Counted from the stretch's first letter, positions 30,609-40,143 are shown. The stretch: DNA of 64,000 bases from Bog-756 sp963830165 (GCA_963830165.1 CAWHKZ010000003.1:295954-359953), one strand, 5' to 3'. Numbers and translations: made by a program. The notes: generated by a model from the letters alone, not told the origin.

Positions 30609-31744
30609 CCGCCCAGGTTGTGGGTCAGGGCCAGCTTCCGGTCGGTCTGGATCTGGCGCTCCGGGGTGGCCTCGCCGCGCAGCTGCAGCCACGTCTCGAA
30701 GAACATCCGCAGACCCGAGGCGCCGACCGGATGGCCGAAGCTCTTCAGGCCGCCGTCGGGGTTGACGGGCAGGGCGCCGTCACGGTCGAAGGTGCCGGCC
30801 AGCACCTCCTTCCAGGCCGTGCCCCGCGGGGCGAAGCCGAGGTCCTCCATCAGCACCAGCTCGGTCGGCGTGAAGCAGTCGTGGACCTCGGCCATGGCCA
30901 GCTCGTTGCGGGGGTCGGTGATGCCGGCCTGGGCGTAGGCGTCCTGGGCGGCGGCCGCACACTCGGGGAACCACGTGTAGTCGTAGTCGGGGTCGATGAG
31001 GCCCGACCCGCTGCCCGCCGCGAACGACAGGGCCTTGATGTAGATCGGTGTGTCGGTGTACTTCAGCGCGTCCTCGGCCCGGACCACGATGGCCGCCGCC
31101 GCGCCGTCGGCCACGCCGGCGCAGTCGAAGACGCCGAGCCGGCCGGCGACCCGCGGCGAGGCGCAGATGGTCTCGACGGAGACCTCCTTGCGGAACTGGG
31201 CCCGGGGGTTGCGGGCGCCGTTCTGGTGGTTCTTCCACGAGATGCGGGCCAGCACCTCGGTGAGCTCGTCCTCGCCGACGCCGTACTTCTTGCCGTAGGC
31301 CGGGGCCACCATGGAGAACATGGCCGCCGCCGTCAGGGTCCGGGCCGTGCCGTCGTTGGGGATCGGGAAGGCGTTGAGGCCCTGGTAGCCGGAGTCCTTG
31401 ACCTTTTCCGCACCGACGGCCATGGCCACGTCGTAGGCGCCGGACGCCACCGCGTAGGCCGCGGCCCGCAGCGCCTCGGATCCCGTGGTGCAGTAGTTCT
31501 CGACCCGGGTGACCGGCTTGTTCTCGAGCTGCAGGGGCCGGGCGAGGGTGATCCCGCTCATGCCCGACTGGGCGGTGCCGAACCAGTAGGCGTCGACCTC
31601 GTCCTTGGTCAGCCCGGCCGAGGCGAACGTCTCCTCGGCGGCGTCGACGATGAGGTCGTCGAGGCTCTTGTCCCAGTGTTCGGCGAACCGGGTGCAGCCC
31701 ATCCCGATGATCGCCACCCGGTCCTTGATCCCATGCGAAGCCAT
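30554..31744 (-). CDS. Thiolase-like acyl-CoA lyase/acetyltransferase (Ltp/SCPx type)
   Basis: 396-aa thiolase fold. The nucleophile region is VENYCTTGSEALR near residue 84, the second Cys motif is EVHDCFTPTELVL near 300, and the GHPVGASG catalytic His is near 342. Non-decarboxylating thiolases of this subtype (Ltp2, SCPx) act on steroid or branched side chains and need a DUF35 partner. That partner domain is fused in the next gene, 55 nt upstream in the same operon. ATG 31744 has AAGGAGAG. Confidence 0.87.
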   Translation of the reverse strand: MASHGIKDRVAIIGMGCTRFAEHWDKSLDDLIVDAAEETFASAGLTKDEVDAYWFGTAQSGMSGITLARPLQLENKPVTRVENYCTTGSEALRAAAYAVASGAYDVAMAVGAEKVKDSGYQGLNAFPIPNDGTARTLTAAAMFSMVAPAYGKKYGVGEDELTEVLARISWKNHQNGARNPRAQFRKEVSVETICASPRVAGRLGVFDCAGVADGAAAAIVVRAEDALKYTDTPIYIKALSFAAGSGSGLIDPDYDYTWFPECAAAAQDAYAQAGITDPRNELAMAEVHDCFTPTELVLMEDLGFAPRGTAWKEVLAGTFDRDGALPVNPDGGLKSFGHPVGASGLRMFFETWLQLRGEATPERQIQTDRKLALTHNLGGYPGEMVSFVSVVGTELG

Positions 31745-31799
31745 TGCTCTCCTTGCAGGTGTGGTGTCCCGGGCCCGGCGGCCCGGAACGGTGCGGGGG

Positions 31800-33233
31800 T
31801 CAGCCGTCCGTCGCGCGGTGGCGGACGGGGGTGGCCTTCCAGAAGTAGTCGTGGATGCCGTCGGCGGTGAACAGCTTGCGGAACGTCATGCGCACCCGGT
31901 CGCCGATGTCGACGGCATCGGGGTCGACGTCGGTGAGCTCCACCGGGAAGCGGCCCCCGCCGTCGAAGTCGAGGACGGCGAAGACGATGGGGGGGCTGGG
32001 CGAGTAGGCCAGGCGGTCGATGGTGTACGTGGCGATGGTCGCCTCGGCATCGGCCCGGTCGGCCGGCACCATGTCGTCCACGGCGCCGCCCTGCATCGAC
32101 ACCCGCGACGGCGGCAGGTGGACGGCACCCGAGCTGCGGTCCTGGGAGCCGACGAAGCCGAACTTCCAGTCCTCGTTGCGCCAGGCCGCCGATGACGAGA
32201 CCCGCTGGGGCTCGGGCCGGCGGGGCGGTTCCGGGGTGACCATGCCCCGCCAGGTGAGGAACTTGCCGTAGGGCAGGTCCGCGCCGGCCGCCACCTGGTC
32301 GGCCACCGGGTCGGCGGACGACCAGGTGGCGAGCGACGGCGTGGTGCGGAACACGAGCGCGTCGGCGCCGTCGGCCAGCGACACCACGGCCACCACCTCG
32401 TCGGGCCCGGAGGTCTCGAGGAGCGAGGCCAGCACCAGGCCGGCGTGGGCCGCCCCGGTCTGGCCCACCGTCGCCGACAGGTCGTCGGCCAGGGCGCCGT
32501 CGCGCACGCCGAGCGTGCGGCCCAGCGCCTTGACGGCCCGGCCGTGCATGCCGGTGACGACCACCCGGTCGACCTCCCCGGCGGTCACGCCCGCGGCCTT
32601 CAGCCCCGACTGCCAGGCCTCGGTGCCGAGCGGCACGTAGCGGGTCTCCCCGAAGCGCTCCTCCCAGGTCCGGGAGCGCCGGTCGCCGGGCGTCCGCCAG
32701 CGGTCGAGGAACTCGTCGCTCACCGAGGCACCGCCCAGGAACTCGGCGACCACCGGGGTGCCCGGCCCGTCGTCGCCCACCAGCACGGCGGCGGCCCCGT
32801 CGCCCCCGGTCACCTCGTCCACCGAGGTCGGCAGGCCGTCCCGCAGGTCGGAGACGACCACCAGCGTGGTGCCGGCACCGGCGGCGTCGAGGGCGGTGCG
32901 CAGCGCCCCGACCCCCGACCGCAGCGCGCCGCCGAAGTCGAACGCGGCCACCTCGCCGGGCTGGCGCAGTGCGGCGTGGACCGTGGTGGCGTTGGTCTTG
33001 TCGAGGTAGGCGGGGGTGGCGGTGGCGAACCACAGCGCGGACGGCGCCGCCCCGGGGGCTGCGGCCAGCGCGCGGCGGGCGGCCTCGACGCCCATGGTGG
33101 TGGTGTCCTCGTCGTGGGAGGCGACCGCCCGGGTGCCCTTGCCCCCGCCGCTGCCGAAGACCGTGGCCACCCCGGACCGCTGCAGGCGGCGGTAGGGGAC
33201 GTAGCCGGCGATACTGACGATGCCGCGCGTCAT
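31800..33233 (-). CDS. HMG-CoA-synthase-like protein fused to a DUF35 OB-fold domain, cysteine-free
   Basis: 477-aa two-domain protein. Residues 1 to about 330 have the HMGCS/KAS III fold pattern (GIVSIAGYVPYRRL, ATATPAYLDKTNATTVH, TVGQTGAAHAGLVLASL). Residues about 345-470 are a DUF35 domain (VHLPPSRV and the OB strand pattern VELTDVDPDAVDIGDRVRM). The catalytic Cys position reads AFDFGGALRSGVGAL, and the zinc-ribbon Cys positions read GSQDRSSG and SMQGG, so no Cys remains anywhere in the protein. It likely acts as a partner or scaffold for the thiolase encoded downstream. ATG 33233 has GGAGG. Confidence 0.8.
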   Translation of the reverse strand: MTRGIVSIAGYVPYRRLQRSGVATVFGSGGGKGTRAVASHDEDTTTMGVEAARRALAAAPGAAPSALWFATATPAYLDKTNATTVHAALRQPGEVAAFDFGGALRSGVGALRTALDAAGAGTTLVVVSDLRDGLPTSVDEVTGGDGAAAVLVGDDGPGTPVVAEFLGGASVSDEFLDRWRTPGDRRSRTWEERFGETRYVPLGTEAWQSGLKAAGVTAGEVDRVVVTGMHGRAVKALGRTLGVRDGALADDLSATVGQTGAAHAGLVLASLLETSGPDEVVAVVSLADGADALVFRTTPSLATWSSADPVADQVAAGADLPYGKFLTWRGMVTPEPPRRPEPQRVSSSAAWRNEDWKFGFVGSQDRSSGAVHLPPSRVSMQGGAVDDMVPADRADAEATIATYTIDRLAYSPSPPIVFAVLDFDGGGRFPVELTDVDPDAVDIGDRVRMTFRKLFTADGIHDYFWKATPVRHRATDG

Positions 33234-33362
33234 GCCGGGCCTCCGGTGCGGTCGAACTGCTCCATGGGGTGGTCCCTTCGTCGTGGTTCCGGCGGATGGG
33301 CGTCGGCCGGCCGGCGCGGGCCGCTGGCCCCACCTGCCTGCCCATCCTATGATGGCAACGAT

Positions 33363-33402
33363 ATCTGACGGTCAGTCAGGTAACATCTGACGGTCAATCA
33401 GA
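33363..33402. promoter_or_regulatory. Two tandem operator-like repeats between divergent acyl-CoA operons
   Basis: ATCTGACGGTCAGTCAGG (33363-33380) and ATCTGACGGTCAATCAGA (33385-33402) repeat with a period of 22 bp. Each has the CTGAC-G-GTCA(G) inverted core. They sit between the divergent thiolase/HMGS operon and the acyl-CoA dehydrogenase operon and could regulate both, in the manner of TetR-family regulators of acyl-CoA genes. Confidence 0.65.
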
Positions 33403-33448
33403 TCACACCGGCGGCACCCGCCGTGCGGCAGAGGATGGAGGCCAGCCC

Positions 33449-34631
33449 ATGGACTTCGAGTTCACGCCTGAACAGCTCGAGTTCGTCAAGGACGTGGAGC
33501 AGTTCCTCGACGACAACCACGATCCCGAGGTCTTCGACCTCACCCGGGAGAACATGGCCCAGATCGTCGACACGCCGAAGCGCCGCCAGTTCATGGCCAA
33601 GCTGGGCGAGAAGGGCTGGCTCGGCATCACCTGGCCGGAGGAGTACGGCGGCAAGGACGGAGACGGCGTCTACGAGTACCTGCTCAACGAGGCGCTGGCC
33701 GCCCGGGGCGGGCCCCAGATCGGCAAGGGCGTCGGCATCATCGGCAAGACCATCATCAGTCACGGCAGCGAGACGATGAAGGCCGAGTTCCTGCCCAAGA
33801 TCCTGAAGAACGAGGTCGAGTTCGCCGTCGGCTACTCCGAGCCGAACGCCGGCTCCGACGCCGCCTCGATGCAGCTCAAGGCCACCAAGGTCGACGGCGG
33901 CTGGATGCTCAACGGTCAGAAGACCTGGACCACGTCCGCCCACTTCGCCGACTGGTACTGGGTCGGCGCCCGCACGGACCCCGATGCACCCAAGCACAAC
34001 GGGATCACCCTCTTCCTCGTGCCGATGGACCACCCGGGCATCACCGTCAAGGCCATCTGGACGATGGGCGACGAGCGGACCAACGAGGTCTACCTCGACG
34101 ACGTGTTCGTGCCCGACGACTACGTGGTGGGCGAGCTCAACCGGGGCTTCCAGTACATCTCCGAGGCCCTCGACCTCGAGCGCTTCACCCTGTTCACGTA
34201 CTCGCCCATCGCCCAGCGCCTCGACCTACTCACCGGGTACGTGAAGGGCGCCGACGCGGGACGGCGAGCCGATGAAGGACGATCCGCTGGTGCGCTCGCA
34301 GGTGGCCCGTCTCCACACCGAGGCCGAGGTCGCCCGGGTGCTCGGGCTCAAGTTCGTGGCGGCGTCGACGGCCGGCGGTGCGCCGCCCACCTCGCAGGCC
34401 TCGGAGTACAAGCTCTTCACCACCGAGTACTCGCGCCGCCTGGCCAACGCCTCGATGGACCTGGCCGGTGCGGGCGGCCAGCTGCGGGTCCACACCGAGG
34501 AGGCCCCCATGGCCGGCCGCGCCGAGTCGACGTACCGGTACACGGTCATCGACACCATCGGGGGCGGCTCGTCCGAGGTGCAGAAGAACATCCTGGCCCG
34601 ACGCAAGCTCGGCCTGCCCAAGAACTTCTGA
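33449..34631 (+). CDS. Acyl-CoA dehydrogenase, one frame break
   Basis: FAD enzyme that desaturates acyl-CoA at C2-C3. The N-domain starts MDFEFTPEQLEFVKDVEQFL; the middle has AVGYSEPNAGSDAASMQ and WTTSAHFADWYW; the C-domain ends IDTIGGGSSEVQKNILARRKLGLP. The frame shifts at the GGG 34258-34260; removing one G gives ADADGEPMKDDPLVRSQVARL and 393 aa. The sequence resembles FadE-type subunits of steroid catabolism that work as heteromers. First gene of a five-gene operon. Confidence 0.88.
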
Positions 34632-34645
34632 TCCCGCCGACGCCC

Positions 34646-35884
34646 GTGCCCGCCCCTCCCGCCACCTGTTCCGCCGCGCCCCCCGGGACGGGCCCGGCCG
34701 CGCCCGGCGGCCCGCTCGCCGGGGTGACGGTGCTCGACCTGGCCAGCGTCGGTCCGGCCGCCCGGTGCACCCGCGTGCTGGCCGACTACGGCGCCACCGT
34801 GGTCAAGGTCGGGGCCGTGCCGGGCCGCGGGGTGGAGCCGCTCCGGCCGCCGTTCTACGCCTACAGCGGGGCCCGCCACCTGCGCCACGTGGCCGTCGAC
34901 CTGAAGGACCCCGACGGCCGCGACGCCTTCCTCGCGCTGGTGCGCGGTGCCGACGTCGTGGTCGAGAGCTTCCGTCCCGGGGTGGTCGACCGGCTGGGCG
35001 TCGGGTTCGCCGACCTGGTGGCCGTCAACCCCCGGGTCATCCTCTGCTCGACCACGGGCTACGGCCAGGACGGGCCGAGGGCGGCATGGGCCGGCCACGA
35101 CATCAACTACCTGGCGGTGGGTGGCTATCTGGCCTCCACCGAGCCCGCCGGCGACGGGGGCCCGCCGGTGTCGGGAGCCACCATCGCCGATGCCGCCGGC
35201 GGGGGGATGCAGGCGGCCATGGCCGTGATGGCCGCCCTGGTCGGCCGGGGCACCGACGGACCGGGGGTGCACCTCGACGTGTCGATCGCCGACGGCGTGC
35301 TGTGGTTGACGTCGCTGGCCGTGGACGAGTACCTGGCCACCGGGGCGCCGGTCGGGTTCGGGCACAACATCATCACCGGGCGGTACGCCTGCTACGACAC
35401 CTACCGCTGCGCGGACGGGCGGTGGCTGGCCGTCGGGGCCATCGAGCCGAAATTCTTCGCCAACCTGTGCCGCCTGCTGGGCCTCGACGCGTGGATCGGC
35501 CGCGAGCGCGACGACGCCGCCCAGGACGGCCTGCGGGCCGCCTTCGCCGCCGCCTTCGCCACCCGCGACCGGGACAGCTGGGTGGCCGAGCTGGCCGCCG
35601 CCGACACCTGCGTGAGCCCGGTCCTGAGCGTCGAGGAACTGGTCGACGACGAGCAGTACGCGGCCCGCAGGGCCATCGTGGAGGCCGACGTGGCGCCCGG
35701 CCGGACCGACGGTGCCCCGCCGACGTTCCGCCAGGTCGGACCGGTGCTGGCCGGCATGGCCGGGGCGGGGGACCGGGTCGCCGCCGGCGACGCGGCCCGG
35801 TCGGACGCCGACGAGCTGCTGTGCGCCGCCGGGGTGCCGGCCGAACGGATCGCCGCATGGCGGGAGAAGGGAGTGGTGGCATGA
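34646..35884 (+). CDS. Class III CoA transferase/alpha-methylacyl-CoA racemase-like
   Basis: 412-aa CaiB/BaiF-family enzyme. Motifs: LAGVTVLDLASVGPAARCTRVLADYGATVVKV near residue 28, ESFRPGVVDRLG near 110 and GHDINYLAVGGYL near 152 with the catalytic Asp. The GHDINYLA stretch is closer to alpha-methylacyl-CoA racemase, which would set the 2-methyl stereochemistry needed before dehydrogenation of branched or steroid side chains. GTG 34646 begins 14 nt after the preceding stop. The end overlaps the next gene (ATGA). Confidence 0.87.
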   Translation: MPAPPATCSAAPPGTGPAAPGGPLAGVTVLDLASVGPAARCTRVLADYGATVVKVGAVPGRGVEPLRPPFYAYSGARHLRHVAVDLKDPDGRDAFLALVRGADVVVESFRPGVVDRLGVGFADLVAVNPRVILCSTTGYGQDGPRAAWAGHDINYLAVGGYLASTEPAGDGGPPVSGATIADAAGGGMQAAMAVMAALVGRGTDGPGVHLDVSIADGVLWLTSLAVDEYLATGAPVGFGHNIITGRYACYDTYRCADGRWLAVGAIEPKFFANLCRLLGLDAWIGRERDDAAQDGLRAAFAAAFATRDRDSWVAELAAADTCVSPVLSVEELVDDEQYAARRAIVEADVAPGRTDGAPPTFRQVGPVLAGMAGAGDRVAAGDAARSDADELLCAAGVPAERIAAWREKGVVA

Positions 35885-36408
35885 GCGCCATCGGGATCGA
35901 CGACGTCGAGGGGCTCCTCGGTGTCGCCCAGTACGAGGAGGAGGGGGAGTTCCCCGTCGAGCAGGGCTACGTCTGGACGACCTGCTCCTCGGTGGAGAAC
36001 GGCAACCCCCTGTTCTGGGACGAGGCGGTGGCCGAGGAGATCACCGGCGGACCCATCGCCCCACCGACCATGGTGTCGGTGTGGTTCCGGCCGCACCACT
36101 GGGCACCCGACCGGTCGACCCCGGGCCTGCCGCTCCAGATCCACTTCGACCTGAAGGAGGGCCTGGGCCTGCCCGAGGCGGTCATGAGCGACAACACCAT
36201 CGTCTTCCACGAGCCGGTGCGGCCGGGCGACCGGCTCCGGACCCGCCAGATCCTCCGGTCGGTCAGCGACGAGAAGACGACCAAGCTCGGCACCGGCCGC
36301 TTCTGGGTCATCGACGTCGAGTACCACAACCAGCGCGGCGACCTCGTCGCCGTCGAGAGCTACACCGGCTTCGGCTACCGCCGGAACGGTGGAGGGGAGG
36401 CCGGATGA
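35881..36408 (+). CDS. FAS1-like/MaoC hot-dog dehydratase subunit A
   Basis: 175-aa single hot-dog domain. The block VENGNPLFWDEAVAEEITGGPIAPPTMVSVW is characteristic of the MaoC N-terminal (FAS1-like) half, which pairs with a catalytic MaoC half. The next gene supplies that half, so the two likely form a heteromeric enoyl-CoA hydratase like mycobacterial ChsH1/ChsH2. Start and stop both overlap the neighbours by 4 nt. Confidence 0.85.
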   Translation: MSAIGIDDVEGLLGVAQYEEEGEFPVEQGYVWTTCSSVENGNPLFWDEAVAEEITGGPIAPPTMVSVWFRPHHWAPDRSTPGLPLQIHFDLKEGLGLPEAVMSDNTIVFHEPVRPGDRLRTRQILRSVSDEKTTKLGTGRFWVIDVEYHNQRGDLVAVESYTGFGYRRNGGGEAG

Positions 36409-36884
36409 CGACGCCGACGTTGCTCCAGGGCGCGGTGGCGGTGGGCGACGTGCTCCCCGAGCTCGACTACCCCGTGACCGCCACCACCATCGTGCTCGGG
36501 GCCCTGGCCGCCCGCGACTGGCGGCCCATGCACCACGACAAGGACTTCGCCGTGCACCGCAACGGCACCCGCGACATCTTCCTCAACACCCCCAACCTGG
36601 CGTCGTGGTTCGAGCGGTACATCACGGACTGGACCGGGCCCTTCGGCCGGCTGCGGCGCGTGACGTTCCGGATGCTGGGCTCGATCTTCCCGGGGGACAC
36701 CATGGCGTTCCGGGGGACCGTGACCGGCACCGGCGTGGACGACACGGGGTGCGGCTGGGTCGCCCTCGACATCACGGTGTCCGTCGACGGGGACGTCAAG
36801 ACCGCCTGCACGGCCGACGTGGCCCTGCCCGTGGCCGAGGACGACAATCCGTGGAGCCGCTCGGGCGACCGCTGGGCCCCGTGA
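36405..36884 (+). CDS. MaoC-like enoyl-CoA hydratase subunit B
   Basis: 159-aa hot-dog domain with the hydratase motif region ARDWRPMHHDKDFAVHR (Asp and His) near residue 37 and the later RRVTFRMLGSIFPGDTM. It overlaps the preceding subunit gene by 4 nt, which argues for a 1:1 complex. Predicted to hydrate the enoyl-CoA made by the adjacent dehydrogenases. Confidence 0.85.
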   Translation: MTTPTLLQGAVAVGDVLPELDYPVTATTIVLGALAARDWRPMHHDKDFAVHRNGTRDIFLNTPNLASWFERYITDWTGPFGRLRRVTFRMLGSIFPGDTMAFRGTVTGTGVDDTGCGWVALDITVSVDGDVKTACTADVALPVAEDDNPWSRSGDRWAP

Positions 36885-36960
36885 CCGGACCGACACCGCC
36901 ACGCTCGCACGACACGCCGGACCACCGACCGTACGCCGCACCACCAGAGGAGAACCCGAC

Positions 36961-38091
36961 ATGTTGGACCTGACCTTCAGCCCCGAGCAGGAGATGCTCC
37001 GAGAGACGGTGCGTGGCGTCGTCGCCGCCACCAGCCCGCTCAGCGTCGTGCGCGAGCTCGAGGACGACCCCACGGGCTACTCGCCCGAGCTGTGGAAGCA
37101 GCTGGCCCACCTCGACCTCATCGGCCTCCAGCTGCCCGAGCAGTACGGGGGCTCGGGCATGACGACGCTCGAGACCGTGGTGCTCTACGAGGAGTTCGGC
37201 CGGGCCATCGCCCCCTCGCCCCACTTCGTCAGCTCGATCCTGTCCGGCGGCACGCTCGCCCGGTCGGGCAGCAGCGAGCTGAAGCAGGCATGGCTGCCGG
37301 GGATCGTGACCGGCGAGGCCATCCTGACCCCGGCCTGGCTGGAACCCGAGAACACGTCCGGACCGACCGGCGTGCAGCTGCGGGCCGTACCCGACGGCGA
37401 CGGCTGGACCCTCACCGGCACGAAGCGGCACGTGGCCTTCGCCTCGTCGGCCAGCCGTCTGGTCGTGCTCGCCCGCACCGGCGACGCCCCCGGGGATGTC
37501 GACCTGTTCCTGGTGGACCCGGCCGACCCCGGCGTCACCGTGACCCAGCAGCTGACCGTCGCCTCGGACGCCCAGTACAAGGTGGAGCTGTCCGACGTGC
37601 GGGTGACGGAGGCCGACCGCATCGGCGCAGCGGGCACCGGATGGACCACCTGGAGCGAGGTCATGCACGAGGCGATCATCCTGGCCGCGGCCCAGGCCGT
37701 CGGCGGCGCCCAGTACGCCATGGAGATCACCACGCAGTACGCCAAGGACCGCCACCAGTTCGACAAGCCCCTCGGGGCCTTCCAGGCACTCGCCCACTAC
37801 CTGGCCGACGCGGCCACCGCCGTCGACGGGGCCGAGGTGCTCGTGCACGAGGCGGCCTGGGCCCGGGCCGAGGGACGTCCCGTCCACAAGCTCGCCCCGA
37901 TGGCCAAGCTCTTCGCCTGTCAGACCTTTCGCGACGTGACGGCCACCGCCCAGCAGATCTTCGGGGGCATCGGCTTCACCGTGGAGTTCGACATCCAGCT
38001 GTACTTCCGGAGGGCCAAGGAGCTCCAGCTGTCCTGGTGGGACCCGAGGATCCTCGAGGAGCTGATCGCCTCCCAGGTGCTCGACGCCTGA
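36961..38091 (+). CDS. Acyl-CoA dehydrogenase, second subunit type
   Basis: 376-aa FAD enzyme, more divergent than the 33.4 kb paralogue. The N-domain is LDLTFSPEQEMLRETVRGVV, the middle is WLEPENTSGPTGVQL where active enzymes usually have EPxAGSD, and the C-domain has KDRHQFDKPLGAFQALAHYLAD and QQIFGGIGFTVEFDIQLYFRR. Steroid side-chain dehydrogenases are alpha2beta2 heteromers of one typical and one divergent subunit. The pair in this operon fits that. ATG 36961 has GGAG upstream. Confidence 0.87.
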   Translation: MLDLTFSPEQEMLRETVRGVVAATSPLSVVRELEDDPTGYSPELWKQLAHLDLIGLQLPEQYGGSGMTTLETVVLYEEFGRAIAPSPHFVSSILSGGTLARSGSSELKQAWLPGIVTGEAILTPAWLEPENTSGPTGVQLRAVPDGDGWTLTGTKRHVAFASSASRLVVLARTGDAPGDVDLFLVDPADPGVTVTQQLTVASDAQYKVELSDVRVTEADRIGAAGTGWTTWSEVMHEAIILAAAQAVGGAQYAMEITTQYAKDRHQFDKPLGAFQALAHYLADAATAVDGAEVLVHEAAWARAEGRPVHKLAPMAKLFACQTFRDVTATAQQIFGGIGFTVEFDIQLYFRRAKELQLSWWDPRILEELIASQVLDA

Positions 38092-38233
38092 GCTCCGCAA
38101 CACCTGGTGCGCCGACAGGGACGGCCCCCGGCACAGGTGTCGACCTGGCGGTTCACTGCGGTGGCCCGCGCCTGGACTACGGTCGTTCCTGCGCCCCGGG
38201 GAGGGCGGATTCCGGCACGGTTGGGGGAGAGAC

Positions 38234-40089
38234 ATGGCTGCAGACACGGCGACCGCGACGCCCGCGGCGAGTGGTGACACCGGACGCGGAGGGACTCTCG
38301 AAGTTCCTGTTCGTCCACGAGATCGACGAGTACCCGACCAACGGCAAACGGACGGCCTACCTGGCCCTCGCCGTCGTGGCCACCATCGTCCTGTACTACA
38401 CGTACTTCACCCAGACCGGCGTCACGCCGCAGATCCTCGTCTCCTACCACATGTCCTTCTCGTTCTACGTGTGGATCGTGGTCATCTCGAACCTGCTCGG
38501 GCGCCTTCGCCTCGCTCCCGGCGTCCAAGACCGACAAGCTCGGCCGGTCGAACGTCGTCATCTACGGCCTGCTGATCATCGGCCTCCTGGTCGCCTTCGC
38601 CGTGCCGGCCTGCTCGACCGAGTGGCAGTTCCTCTTCGTCATCTGCTTCCTCGGTGTCGTCGAGGGCGCCATCCTGGTGGCCACCCCGGCCCTCGTCCGC
38701 GACTACAGCCCCCAGCTCGGCCGGGCGTCGGCCATGGGCTTCTGGACCGTCGGCCCGGTGGCCGGCAGCCTGATCACCTCGATCGTGGCCGCCCACACCC
38801 TCGACCACTTCCTGGCCTCCGGTGGCATCGACGGCTGGAAGAGCCAGTTCGTCATCTCCGGCGTGACGGCACTGGTCGTGTTCGTCCTCGCCCTGTTCTT
38901 CCTGAAGGACCTGTCCTCCCGGCTGCGCGACCAGCTGATGGTAGTCCGAACACGACCGGGCCCTGGTCGAGGCGAGGGCCCGCGGCCTGTCCGACGAGGA
39001 GGTGCTGGCGGCCACCGCCCACCCGTGGCGCCAGATCCTCAAGTGGGACCTGGTCGGCTCGGCCATCGGCATCTCGGTGTTCCTGCTGCTCTACTACGCG
39101 GCCTCGGCCTTCTTCACCATCTACTGGTCCACCGTGTTCAAGAGCCCGAGCGGCGTCAACCTGTCGACCGCCCAGGCCAACAGCCTCAACGCCTGGTTCT
39201 GGTGGGCCGACATCGTCGCCCTCATCGTCTTCGGCATCCTCTCGGACCTCCTCAAGGTCCGCAAGCCCCTGATGCTGGTCGGCGCGGTCGGGTCGATCGT
39301 GATGCTGGTGCTGTTCATCCACGCCGCCGACAACTCCCACACCGGCCTGGACACCCTGATCACCCTCGAGGTGCTCCTGGCCGCCTGCATCTCGCTCACC
39401 TACGCCCCGTGGATGGCGGGCTACACCGAGATGGTCGAGGCGCAAGAACCCGGCCCTGGTGGGCACGGGCCTCGCCCTGTGGGGCTGGATCCTCCGCCTC
39501 ACGGTCGGACTGTCGTTCATCTTCCTGCCGCTGGTGGTCAACTCCGTCAACCCCGTGGTCGACAACCTGCAGTACGCGCAGATCGCGCCCAACGGGCACG
39601 CACCCTTCAACGTCCAGCAGTTCCAGGTGGAGCATCCGGCGTCGGTGGCGTTCGCCGAGGCCAACTCCAGTTGGCTTACGGTCCTCCAGAAGCCGGCCGT
39701 CGCACCGGTCGTGGCTGCGCTGAATGCGAACCTGACGCCGGCCAACCTGGCCGCCTTCCAGAAGGCGGTCGCCGCCTATCCCGGGGTGTACGCCAAGACC
39801 ATCGCGAACGCGACCAAGCTGAAGGCGCTGGTCGTCCCGTACGAGAGCCAGCTCGGGTACCTGGCGCAGCACCAGGGCGAGCTCACCAGCCTGCTCAACG
39901 GCGTGGCCAAGTCGCCCAAGCAGTGGCAGGACTGGTTCTGGGTGTGCCTGATCGGCATGGTCGCTGTTCATCCCGACCATCTGGCTCAACCGCGGCCGGT
40001 GGAGTCCGGCCCGGGCCCGCGACGACGAGCGGAAGCACGAGGCCGACGTCGAGGCCGAGCTCAAGCAGTTGGTCGGGGCCAACGCCTGA
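38234..40089 (+). pseudogene. MFS transporter interrupted by five single-base frame breaks
   Basis: Six frame segments line up into one MFS protein: KFLFVHEIDEYPTNGKRTAYLALAVVATIV, VVIYGLLIIGLLVAFAVPAC, GILSDLLKVRKPLMLVGAVGS, YAPWMAGYTEMVEA, ALWGWILRLTVGLSFIFLPLV and FIPTIWLNRGRWSPARAR. Joints lie at about 38265-38285, 38499-38501, 38946-38947, 39440-39443 and 39957-39966, each corrected by removing one base, giving 616 aa. A soluble insert of about 120 residues sits before the last helix. All five being insertions, with conserved sequence and no stop in between, suggests sequencing error rather than decay. ATG 38234 has GGGGGAGA upstream. Substrate unknown. Confidence 0.75.
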
Positions 40090-40143
40090 GCCGCAGGAGG
40101 GTCCCGAGGTGCCGGCGTCGGCCACCACGGGACACCCACCCTC

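Noticed and set aside
33449..35884. Continuous 811-codon frame that looks like an acyl-CoA dehydrogenase-CoA transferase fusion
   Set aside because: The second half of the dehydrogenase (to IDTIGGGSSEVQKN) is in another frame and has its own stop at 34631. The apparent fusion is created by the extra base at 34258-34260.
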